Made by a program: the position numbers and the translations under genes. Positions 24,910 to 32,384 of a stretch of 64,000 nucleotides of DNA are shown here, piece by piece; within the stretch, counting starts at the first letter, position 1; each line of letters starts with the position of its first letter. The notes below the pieces were generated by a model. The model made no database searches. It was given only the letters and a program-made list of their open reading frames with translations, and was not told the origin of the DNA. Origin of the DNA: Malaciobacter molluscorum LMG 25693 (GTDB lineage Bacteria > Campylobacterota > Campylobacteria > Campylobacterales > Arcobacteraceae); assembly GCF_003544935.1 (NCBI RefSeq), contig NZ_CP032098.1, positions 2,418,001 through 2,482,000 of the forward strand, read 5' to 3'.

Positions 24910-26811
24910 ATGAAAACATACAATTATAGTATTGATAATCAAAATATCCAGCAAATAATAGATTTTAATAAATTTAAAAAAGAGAAGAATATTCTTATTC
25001 AAATTTTTTGTGGAGAATCACAAAACAAATTTGATTCAATTTTAAAAACTTTGACAACAAATCTTCCACAAGCAATTTGCATAGGTTCTACTACAGATGG
25101 AGAAATTCATGAATCTTATGTAACAACTTTTAATACAATTATTTCAATTTCTATTTTTAAAAATACAAAAATCAATCATACTTATGTTGAAGGAACTAAC
25201 TCTTTTGAAAATGGACAAAAAATTGCAAAAGAATTAATAAATGAAAAAACTAAACTTCTTATACTTTTTACAGATGGTATAAAAACTAATGGTGAAGAGT
25301 TTTTAAAAGGAGTAGAGAGTATAAATAAAGATACAATTATATGTGGAGGAATGGCTGGAGATAATAGTGAGTTTAAACAAACATATATTTCAAGCCAAGA
25401 TAAAATCATAAAATTTGGTGCAGTTGCAGTATCTCTTAATTCTGATATTTTAAAAATTTTTAATGATTATAGATTTAATTGGATTCCTATTGGAATTGAA
25501 CATACAATTAATGAAGTAAAAAACAATAGAATATATAGTATTTCAAATATGAATCCAACAAGATTTTATGCAAAATATTTAGGTGAAGATGTAGCAAAAC
25601 ATCTACCTTCTACAGGAATAGAGTTTCCCTTAATTATAAAAAATAAATCTTTATCAACAGCAAGAGCAGTAATAAAAAAGCATGAAGATGGAACACTTAG
25701 TTTTACAGGTAATTTTAAAAAAGGAGATATTGTAAAATTAGGATTTGGGAATGCTGAAACTATAATGCAAGATCCAATAAAACAGATAAAAAAAGCTCTT
25801 AATATTTTAAAACCTGAAACTTTCTTTTTATACTCTTGTATGGCAAGAAGAAGATATATGCAAAATTTTATAAAAGCAGAAATTGAGCCATTTAGTAATA
25901 TTGCACCAACAAGTGGTTTTTTTACATATGCTGAATTTTTTCATAATAATGGTTATAATGAACTTCTAAATCAATCTTTGACAATTGTTGCATTAAGTGA
26001 ACATGAAGAGATTCCCAAACATATTGAATTAGAACATATTAATACAGATGGTGAATATGCAAGAACAATAAAAGCATTAACACACTTAGTTGAACAATCA
26101 TCAATTGACTATGATTTACAAACTCAAAAATTAAATAAGCAAAAAAAATATTCAAATAGTTTATTAGCTTCACAAAAACAGTTTTTAAGGTATGTAGTTC
26201 ATGAAACAAATACACCATTATCTGTTATTATGAGTAATATTGAACTATATGAGATGCAATATGGTAAAAATAACTACATTTCAAATATTGAAGTAGCAAT
26301 GAAAAATATATCTTCTATATATGATGACTTAAGCTTTTTAATTAAAAAAGATCAATTAGTTTATAACAAAATCAAAATAGATTTAGTTGATTATATAAGA
26401 AGTAGAATAGATTTTTTCTCACAAGTTGCCTCACAAGTAAAATCAAACTTTATATTAACATCTAATTGCGATAATATGCCTATATTTTTCAATGAGACAA
26501 AACTTCAAAGAATTATAGATAATAATTTGACAAATGCCATAAAATATACTTTTGAAAAAGAGGATATTTATATAAATTTAATAAAAAAACAAAATGATTA
26601 TATATTTAGTATTTCAAGTCACTCAAGTATTATTCAAGATCCTAAAAAGATTTTTGAAGAGTATTATAGAGAAGAGAATACCCAAGAAGGCTTTGGATTG
26701 GGGTTAAATTTAGTAAAAAGAGTTTGTGAAGAAGAAAATGTACATATAGATGTAATCTCAAATGAAAACTCAACATGCTTTACTTATACTTTTAAAGGAG
26801 TTAAAAAGTGA
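24910..26811 (+). CDS. FIST-domain sensor histidine kinase
   Basis: This is a cytoplasmic kinase of 633 residues with no membrane helix. The FIST N and C sensor domains (about 25-215 and 220-365) show the CIGSTTDGEI, CGGMAGDN and LYSCMARR motifs. A short coiled link leads to HisKA with the phospho-acceptor H431 (VVHETNTPL) and a HATPase domain with N538/N539/N542 and a GFGLGL box (594-599). FIST domains are thought to bind small molecules. It overlaps the regulator gene by ATGA. No SD precedes the ATG, which is unusual here. Confidence 0.92.
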   Translation: MKTYNYSIDNQNIQQIIDFNKFKKEKNILIQIFCGESQNKFDSILKTLTTNLPQAICIGSTTDGEIHESYVTTFNTIISISIFKNTKINHTYVEGTNSFENGQKIAKELINEKTKLLILFTDGIKTNGEEFLKGVESINKDTIICGGMAGDNSEFKQTYISSQDKIIKFGAVAVSLNSDILKIFNDYRFNWIPIGIEHTINEVKNNRIYSISNMNPTRFYAKYLGEDVAKHLPSTGIEFPLIIKNKSLSTARAVIKKHEDGTLSFTGNFKKGDIVKLGFGNAETIMQDPIKQIKKALNILKPETFFLYSCMARRRYMQNFIKAEIEPFSNIAPTSGFFTYAEFFHNNGYNELLNQSLTIVALSEHEEIPKHIELEHINTDGEYARTIKALTHLVEQSSIDYDLQTQKLNKQKKYSNSLLASQKQFLRYVVHETNTPLSVIMSNIELYEMQYGKNNYISNIEVAMKNISSIYDDLSFLIKKDQLVYNKIKIDLVDYIRSRIDFFSQVASQVKSNFILTSNCDNMPIFFNETKLQRIIDNNLTNAIKYTFEKEDIYINLIKKQNDYIFSISSHSSIIQDPKKIFEEYYREENTQEGFGLGLNLVKRVCEEENVHIDVISNENSTCFTYTFKGVKK

Positions 26812-27467
26812 AAATACTGCTTCTTGAAGATGACATTATGTTAAATAATGCTATCAAACAATATTTGGAATCATTAGGTCATGCAATGATTTCTACAAGA
26901 GATGGAAAAACGTGTTTAGATATTTTAGAAGATAATAAATTTGATTTATTAATATTAGATATAAATGTTCCACATGTAAATGGATTAACAATTTTAGAAG
27001 AATTAAATAAAAAGAAAAAAGTAATACCTACTATATTTATATCTGCATTAATTGATATAGAAGATATATCAAAAGCTTTTGATATGGGTTGCTATGATTA
27101 TTTAAAAAAACCTTTTCATTTAAAAGAGTTGCATTTAAGAATAAATAGACTTCTACAAAATAAAATAGTACCTTTACAACATAAAAGATTATCTAAAAAT
27201 TATAGTTTTGATTTGGAAACAACGACACTATATTTTAATAATGAACCGCATATTTTACCTAAAAGACAACTTTTAATTATCTCATTATTAGCAAAAAATA
27301 GAAGTTTAGTTGTTAATTATGATATGTTTAGGACTTATGCATATGAAGATGATGAAATTGATATAGCAACAATTAGAGCAGAAGTAAATAGAGTAAAAAA
27401 AGTTTTAAAAGAAGATTTCATTATAAATGTAAGAGGTGTAGGATATATGGTTGAAAGACCAAATTAA
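26808..27467 (+). CDS. OmpR/PhoB-family response regulator
   Basis: This 219-residue regulator has a receiver domain with D8/D9, phospho-acceptor D51, S79 and K101, then a winged-helix DNA-binding domain (about 125-216) ending in VRGVGYMVE. Its start overlaps the FIST kinase stop, so the pair is one operon. OmpR-type winged helices bind direct repeats with 10-11 bp spacing, which matches the TAGC arrays at 24784 and 28903. That link is inference. Confidence 0.95.
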   Translation: MKILLLEDDIMLNNAIKQYLESLGHAMISTRDGKTCLDILEDNKFDLLILDINVPHVNGLTILEELNKKKKVIPTIFISALIDIEDISKAFDMGCYDYLKKPFHLKELHLRINRLLQNKIVPLQHKRLSKNYSFDLETTTLYFNNEPHILPKRQLLIISLLAKNRSLVVNYDMFRTYAYEDDEIDIATIRAEVNRVKKVLKEDFIINVRGVGYMVERPN

Positions 27468-27546
27468 ACAATTTATTACAAATATAATTTGATTTATAAT
27501 AAAGAATAATTTGATAAAATTTAAAAACTTTAAAAAAAGGTTTTCT

Positions 27547-27747
27547 ATGCAATTAATAATAAATGGTGAAACAAAAGAATTTTCTGAAAATATGTCTTTA
27601 AAGCAAATTATGCAATCTTTAAAAATAGAAGAAAAAGTAATGGCGGCGGCTGTTAATATGGAAATTATAAAAAAAGATGATTGGGATAGATTTACACCAA
27701 ATGATAAAGATAAATTAGAGTTACTACAATTTGTAGGTGGTGGTTGA
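27547..27747 (+). CDS. thiS: Sulfur carrier protein ThiS
   Basis: This ubiquitin-like protein carries sulfur for thiazole (thiamine) synthesis. From ATG 27547, with an AAAGG SD, it has 66 residues and ends in FVGGG, giving the di-glycine tail that is adenylated and thiocarboxylated. An ATG at 27511 would add 12 unlikely residues. No thiG, thiH or thiF lies next to it. Confidence 0.92.
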   Translation: MQLIINGETKEFSENMSLKQIMQSLKIEEKVMAAAVNMEIIKKDDWDRFTPNDKDKLELLQFVGGG

Positions 27748-27763
27748 TTTAAAGGCTACTATT

Positions 27764-28096
27764 TTGAGTAAACAAAAAGGTGACTTTGCTGAGAATAAAG
27801 CAGTTTTATTTTTAGAAGAGAGAAATTATAAAATTGTACAAAGAAACTTTTATGCTAAAAAACTAGGTGAAATTGATATTATTTGTAAAAAAGACAATAC
27901 ATATCATTTTATAGAAGTTAAATCTGCAAATGATTATGATACAGCTATTAATAACATTACAAAAAGTAAATTGTCTAAATTAAAAAGAAGTATTAATTAC
28001 TATTTACAACTTAATAATTTAGATGTTGCTTTTTGTATAGATGCGATTATTGTAATTGATGAAGATATTGAACATCTAGAGAATATTACTTTTTAA
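27764..28096 (+). CDS. YraN/UPF0102 family endonuclease-like protein
   Basis: This is a small protein with a restriction-endonuclease-like core: an N-terminal GDFAE segment, then LGEIDIIC and FIEVKSA, the usual acidic and E-x-K metal-site strands. A GTG at 27737 overlapping thiS is possible, but the TTG at 27764 has an AAAGG SD eight bases upstream and gives the usual MSKQKGD-type start (110 residues), so I choose it. The function is unknown. Its stop overlaps the convergent DUF502 gene by 11 bases. Confidence 0.85.
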   Translation: MSKQKGDFAENKAVLFLEERNYKIVQRNFYAKKLGEIDIICKKDNTYHFIEVKSANDYDTAINNITKSKLSKLKRSINYYLQLNNLDVAFCIDAIIVIDEDIEHLENITF

Positions 28097-28754
28097 GATA
28101 CTCTTCTAAAGAAGGAAACTCTTCAATACTTTTTGGCTCTACATTTAAAATATCTGCTAAAGATTTTACTCCCATTGAAAGTAAATATTGTAAATTAGTA
28201 TCAAACGTTGCCTCTTCAATAATAAATATTTTATCTTTTGGTACTTCAAACATAAATCCACCATTTGGAATTGGAGTCATAGATAAAGTTACAGTATAAT
28301 GATCTTTTACTATACTTTCTTTAGTTGAATACATAAGACCTATGTTAAAACCTTCATTTGTAAATCCTTTAATTAATACAACTAAAACTTTTTTCTCACC
28401 CGATTTAGAAGTATTAAAAATATTTACTAATTCTTTTATTGTTTGATATCCTGGAATTTTAGAATATAACTTTTGAATAAAATCACCTAAACTTGTTTCA
28501 ACAAATATTCCCACAATATATGCAATAAGTGCTAAAATCACTATTCCAAATAGTGTCCATAAAAATGGATGATGTAAAGGATTAATTCCTATAAGTTCAA
28601 ACATATTTTTTGTAAGTGTATTTATATTATCATATATCCAAACAATTATTAATGTAATTGCAATAATTGGAGCCAACCAAAACAATCCTTTTAAAATAAC
28701 AGTAAAAGTATGATCTTTCCCATGAGCAAAATAATTTTTTATATTTTCAAGCAT
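28086..28754 (-). CDS. DUF502 family membrane protein
   Basis: The 222-residue protein has two N-terminal membrane helices (about 17-37 and 48-72) and a soluble remainder with the PIPNGGFMFEVPKD motif typical of DUF502. The function is unknown. ATG 28754 follows AAGGA at good distance; the upstream ATG at 28772 reads straight through that SD, so I take 28754. It is the only gene on this strand here. The gap to the divergent bioF-like gene holds a hairpin and a regulator-like repeat. Confidence 0.85.
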   Translation of the reverse strand: MLENIKNYFAHGKDHTFTVILKGLFWLAPIIAITLIIVWIYDNINTLTKNMFELIGINPLHHPFLWTLFGIVILALIAYIVGIFVETSLGDFIQKLYSKIPGYQTIKELVNIFNTSKSGEKKVLVVLIKGFTNEGFNIGLMYSTKESIVKDHYTVTLSMTPIPNGGFMFEVPKDKIFIIEEATFDTNLQYLLSMGVKSLADILNVEPKSIEEFPSLEEYLKK

Positions 28755-28818
28755 TCCTCTTCCTTTATTCATTTATTATAACAAATAAAAGTGAAGAGTG
28801 AATAAAAAAGATTTGTAA

Positions 28819-28849
28819 AAGAAGTCGTTAGAAAATCTAACGACTTCTT
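28819..28849. repeat. Orphan perfect hairpin in the DUF502/bioF divergent region
   Basis: Arms AAGAAGTCGTTAGA / TCTAACGACTTCTT (14 bases) with a three-base loop form one of the strongest stems in the window, yet no annotated gene ends here. T-rich sequence follows on the minus strand (to about 28800), so it could terminate an unseen minus-strand transcript. Confidence 0.6.
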
Positions 28850-28898
28850 ATTAAGTGAAGGAGTACTGATTTTAAGTACAATAAAATTATATCTTCAA

Positions 28899-28917
28899 AA
28901 AATAGCATAACAATAGC
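28899..28917 (+). promoter_or_regulatory. Two-box TAGC site upstream of the bioF-like operon
   Basis: TAGC at 28903 and 28914, 11 bp apart, in a 19-base segment that differs from 24802-24820 at only one base. It lies 37 bases upstream of the TATAAT at 28955, the usual position for an OmpR-type activator. Confidence 0.6.
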
Positions 28918-28954
28918 ACTAAAAAAATTTACCATTTTTTTATATTTTTTTATA

Positions 28955-28960
28955 TATAAT
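28955..28960 (+). promoter_or_regulatory. -10 box for the bioF-like operon
   Basis: A TATAAT lies 22 bases before the TTG start, with an AGGAG SD after it. Confidence 0.6.
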
Positions 28961-28981
28961 ATTAAAATTTTAGGAGATATT

Positions 28982-30076
28982 TTGTACTCTAAAGAATTAA
29001 ATTCTATAAAAAAATCAAATAGATTAAGAACACGAGAAATCTTTGATAATTCTCTTGTAGACTTAGCTTCCAATGACTACTTAGGACTTACTACAAATAA
29101 ACAACTTTTTGAAGATGCTTACAAAAGAGTATTACAAGAAAATTATACAGGCCCTAAATCTTCACAACTTGTAAATGGTTATAACTCTATACATAAAGAA
29201 TTTGAAAAACTTTTATGTAAAGCCAATAAATTTGAAGATGCAATAACTGTTGGTTCTGGTTTTTTAGCAAATATTTCAATGATTGAAGCATTAGTTAGAA
29301 AAGGTGATAGATTATTTATTGATGAAGATTATCATGCAAGTGGAATATTGGCTACTAAACTTCTTGAAAAAAATCAAGTTATTTTATTTGATCATAATAA
29401 TATTGAAGATTTAAAAAATAAATACAAAAAGTTTAGTAGTAAAAAAAGAAATATTATTGCTATTGAAGGTGTTTATTCAATGCAAGGAGATTTAGCAAAT
29501 AAACAAATATTTAACTTTGCTGATGATACTAACTCACTTTTGATTGTTGATGAAGCACATTCAAGTGGAGTTTTAGGTGATAACTTACTTGGAATATTTG
29601 ATTTTTATAAAATAAAACCAAATCAAAACCATATAAAAATGGGTACTTTAGGTAAAGCATATGGGAGTTATGGCGCATATATTTTAGCAAGTTCTCATAT
29701 AATTGAATACTTACAAAATAGGGCTAAAGCAATTATTTATACAACTGCACCTTCACTTTTTGATATATCTTTAGCTTTACAATCTTTAAAATATATTTTA
29801 GCAAATCAAGAACTTATAAAATCTAAGATTCTTAAAAACTTAAATATAGTAAAAGATATTTTGAATATTAAATCAAATAGTCTAATTATTCCAATAAATA
29901 TTGGTAATAATAAAAAAGTAATTGAAATTCAAACAAAATTAAAAGAAAAAGGCTTTTTAGTGGGTGCTATTAGACAACCAACAGTAAATAGTGCAATTAT
30001 TAGATTAATTGCAAAAATTGATATTAAAGAAGATGATTTAATAGAAGTTTGCCAATTTTTAAAGGAAAATAGATGA
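28982..30076 (+). CDS. bioF: BioF-like alpha-oxoamine synthase (8-amino-7-oxononanoate synthase)
   Basis: This is a PLP enzyme of 364 residues in the family that condenses an acyl-CoA or acyl-ACP with an amino acid; BioF makes the biotin precursor. Seen are ASNDYLGL, the VNGYNSIHKEFE and VGSGFLANISM regions, IVDEAHSSGVLG and the PLP lysine in TLGKAYGSYGAY. The start is TTG with AGGAG seven bases upstream. No other bio gene is adjacent, so another family member cannot be excluded. It leads a five-gene run ending with mqnE. Confidence 0.8.
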   Translation: MYSKELNSIKKSNRLRTREIFDNSLVDLASNDYLGLTTNKQLFEDAYKRVLQENYTGPKSSQLVNGYNSIHKEFEKLLCKANKFEDAITVGSGFLANISMIEALVRKGDRLFIDEDYHASGILATKLLEKNQVILFDHNNIEDLKNKYKKFSSKKRNIIAIEGVYSMQGDLANKQIFNFADDTNSLLIVDEAHSSGVLGDNLLGIFDFYKIKPNQNHIKMGTLGKAYGSYGAYILASSHIIEYLQNRAKAIIYTTAPSLFDISLALQSLKYILANQELIKSKILKNLNIVKDILNIKSNSLIIPINIGNNKKVIEIQTKLKEKGFLVGAIRQPTVNSAIIRLIAKIDIKEDDLIEVCQFLKENR

Positions 30077-30306
30077 ATAAAATATTTTTATTAGTTACAT
30101 TAGCACTTACATCTTATGCAAATGATACTATCATTCAACCAAAAAAATGTGAAATTATAAAACTTTCAAATTTCACAACATTGGTTTCTTGTAATAAACT
30201 TGATTATATTGTACAAACAAAAGAATCAAGAAGAGATGATGAAGATAATATGAAAAAAATCACTGTATTATCTGAAAAAGATAATAAAATCATTATAAAT
30301 AAGTGA
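30073..30306 (+). CDS. Small periplasmic protein, unknown
   Basis: I do not recognise it. The 77-residue product has a signal peptide ending at SYA (about residue 16), then two cysteines (C27 and C40) that could form a disulfide, and a charged tail. It overlaps the bioF-like stop as ATGA and is followed six bases later by the carbonic anhydrase gene. A periplasmic role is inferred from the signal peptide alone. Confidence 0.7.
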   Translation: MNKIFLLVTLALTSYANDTIIQPKKCEIIKLSNFTTLVSCNKLDYIVQTKESRRDDEDNMKKITVLSEKDNKIIINK

Positions 30307-30312
30307 GGATAG

Positions 30313-30963
30313 ATGAAAGAGTTAATAAAGGGTAATAAAAGATTCAGAGAAAAGAAATTTCCTCTTTTAAAAGAAAATGTCGAAAAATTAGTAAAAGAGG
30401 GACAAAAACCTGAAGTATTATTTATTGGTTGTTCTGATAGTAGAGTTACTCCTGACATAATGCTTGATATTAATCCTGGAGATATGTTTATTTTAAGAAA
30501 TGTTGGAAACTTTGTTCCTCCTTTTAAATGTGATGAAGATTATCATGGTAGTGCAGCTGCTATTGAATATGCAGTATCTGTTTTAAATGTAAAACATATC
30601 ATTGTTTGTGGACATTCTCATTGTGGTGCTTGTCAAAGTTTATATATTGATATTCCATTAGAAGAACAAAAAGTTGTTCATGTAAAAAAATGGCTAGAAT
30701 TAGGGTATGAAGCAAAGAAAAAAACACTAAGTATTATAAAAAATAAAGACGATAAAGAAAAACTATATAGATTGACAGAAAAAATTTCTGTAACTTATCA
30801 ACTTAAAAATCTATTAACTTATCCAGATGTTAAAAGAAGACTAGAAAATGGTAGTTTACAAATCCATGGATGGTATTATAAACTAGAAGATGGTACTATA
30901 GAGTGTTACGACCAAAAAGAAGAAAAATTTAAATTATTGGAAGAGTGTGAAGATGGAAAATGA
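30313..30963 (+). CDS. Beta-class carbonic anhydrase
   Basis: It interconverts CO2 and bicarbonate in the cytoplasm. The 216-residue protein has the zinc ligands C40 (in CSDSRVTP with D42/R44), H101 and C104 (in GHSHCGAC), all intact. Bicarbonate supply fits the capnophilic lifestyle of these bacteria and, next to a BioF-like enzyme, biotin-dependent carboxylation. It is part of the 28982-32343 run, overlapping the next gene. Confidence 0.95.
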   Translation: MKELIKGNKRFREKKFPLLKENVEKLVKEGQKPEVLFIGCSDSRVTPDIMLDINPGDMFILRNVGNFVPPFKCDEDYHGSAAAIEYAVSVLNVKHIIVCGHSHCGACQSLYIDIPLEEQKVVHVKKWLELGYEAKKKTLSIIKNKDDKEKLYRLTEKISVTYQLKNLLTYPDVKRRLENGSLQIHGWYYKLEDGTIECYDQKEEKFKLLEECEDGK

Positions 30964-31279
30964 GATAAGAATAATTCCCAAAAAAACAAAAATCTTAATA
31001 GCTGTCTTAGTAATCTTAATTTCAGTTATTTTTGCAATACTTACCTATTTAAAAGACCTAAGAATGGAAGAAATATTAAATTCATTAGGTTATAAAAATA
31101 TTACTAATATACAAGTAATAAATAAAATGAGTGTTGAAAATAAAGAAACTAGAAAAAATGGAACACTATATAAAGTTTTATTTGATAATAAAGATACTAA
31201 AGAAGAGTGTATTGGCTTTGTACATAAAGATTCAGAAGGTCAATACTATGATGATTTTGATTGTAAAAAAAGTGAGTAG
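30953..31279 (+). CDS. Single-span membrane protein, unknown
   Basis: The 108-residue protein starts from ATG 30953 inside the end of the carbonic anhydrase gene; a GTG at 30947 is an alternative. One membrane helix (about 13-35) is followed by a periplasmic domain of about 70 residues with two cysteines near the C-terminus (ECIGF and DCKKSE). The function is unknown. It is two bases from mqnE, so co-expression with menaquinone synthesis is likely, but a functional link is not shown. Confidence 0.7.
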   Translation: MENEIRIIPKKTKILIAVLVILISVIFAILTYLKDLRMEEILNSLGYKNITNIQVINKMSVENKETRKNGTLYKVLFDNKDTKEECIGFVHKDSEGQYYDDFDCKKSE

Positions 31280-31281
31280 AA

Positions 31282-32343
31282 ATGGACATAATAGAGAAAT
31301 TAAATAATAATGAAAGATTAGAATTTGAAGATGCAGTAAAACTATATGATTTAGAACTTTTTGAACTTGCAGAGTATGCAAATAAAATAAGAGAAGAAAA
31401 ACATGGTAAAAAAACATATTTTAATATCAATAGACATATAAATCCAACAAATGTATGTAAAGATGTATGCCAATTCTGTGCTTATAGTGCAAGCAGAAAA
31501 AATCCTAATCAATATACAATGACACATGAACAGATTTTAGATGTTGTTGAACACTCAAAACAAAATGAAATAAAAGAAGTACATATTGTATCAGCACATA
31601 ATCCAAATACAGGATTGCAATGGTATTTAGATATATTCAAAAAAATAAAAGAAAAATATCCTTCAATTCATGTAAAAGCATTAACAGCAGCAGAAGTACA
31701 TTTTCTAGCAACACAATATAATTTAACACATGAAGACATAATAAATAAAATGTTAGAGCATGGAGTTGATTCTATGCCAGGTGGAGGTGCTGAAATTTTT
31801 GATGAAAAAGTTAGAAAAAGAATCTGTGGTGGTAAAGTTACTTCAGATCAATGGCTTAATATTCATAGACTTTGGCATAAAAGTGGTAAAACAAGTAATG
31901 CAACTATGTTATTTGGACATATTGAATCAAGAGAAAATAGAATTGACCACATGTTAAGACTTAGAAAACTTCAAGATGAAACAGGTGGTTTTAATGCATT
32001 TATACCATTAGTTTATCAAACAAAAAACAATTATTTAAAAGTAAAAAAAGCTATTACTGGTCAAGAAATATTAAAAACTTATGCAATTGCTAGAATTTTA
32101 TTAGATAATATCTCTAATATAAAAGCTTATTGGGCAACTTCAACTGTTAAATTAGCTTTAGTAGCACAAGAGTTTGGAGCAAATGACCTTGATGGAACTA
32201 TTGAAAAAGAATCTATTCAAAGCGCAGCTGGTGCACAAAGTGCTCATGGAGTACAAGTTCAAGAGTTTGTAGATTATATTAAAAATACTGGATTTACACC
32301 AGTAGAAAGAGATTCTGTTTATAACGAATTAAAAACTTGGTAA
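31282..32343 (+). CDS. mqnE: Aminofutalosine synthase
   Basis: This radical-SAM enzyme of the futalosine menaquinone pathway joins a chorismate-derived enolpyruvyl benzoate to adenosine. The cluster motif C59-x3-C63-x2-C66 (CKDVCQFC) and the following YSAS segment are visible, as are GGGAEIF and a late SAAGAQSAHG. Its 353 residues fit. Other mqn genes are elsewhere. It ends the 28982-32343 transcription unit at a strong hairpin. Confidence 0.93.
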   Translation: MDIIEKLNNNERLEFEDAVKLYDLELFELAEYANKIREEKHGKKTYFNINRHINPTNVCKDVCQFCAYSASRKNPNQYTMTHEQILDVVEHSKQNEIKEVHIVSAHNPNTGLQWYLDIFKKIKEKYPSIHVKALTAAEVHFLATQYNLTHEDIINKMLEHGVDSMPGGGAEIFDEKVRKRICGGKVTSDQWLNIHRLWHKSGKTSNATMLFGHIESRENRIDHMLRLRKLQDETGGFNAFIPLVYQTKNNYLKVKKAITGQEILKTYAIARILLDNISNIKAYWATSTVKLALVAQEFGANDLDGTIEKESIQSAAGAQSAHGVQVQEFVDYIKNTGFTPVERDSVYNELKTW

Positions 32344-32379
32344 ATATAAAACTAGAAGTAATCTTCTAGTTTTATATTT
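32342..32379. terminator. Bidirectional terminator between mqnE and the GspL-like gene
   Basis: Perfect 17-base arms (AAATATAAAACTAGAAG and its complement) around TAAT, with A/T runs on both sides. It starts within the mqnE stop codon. Confidence 0.85.
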
Positions 32380-32384
32380 TATAA

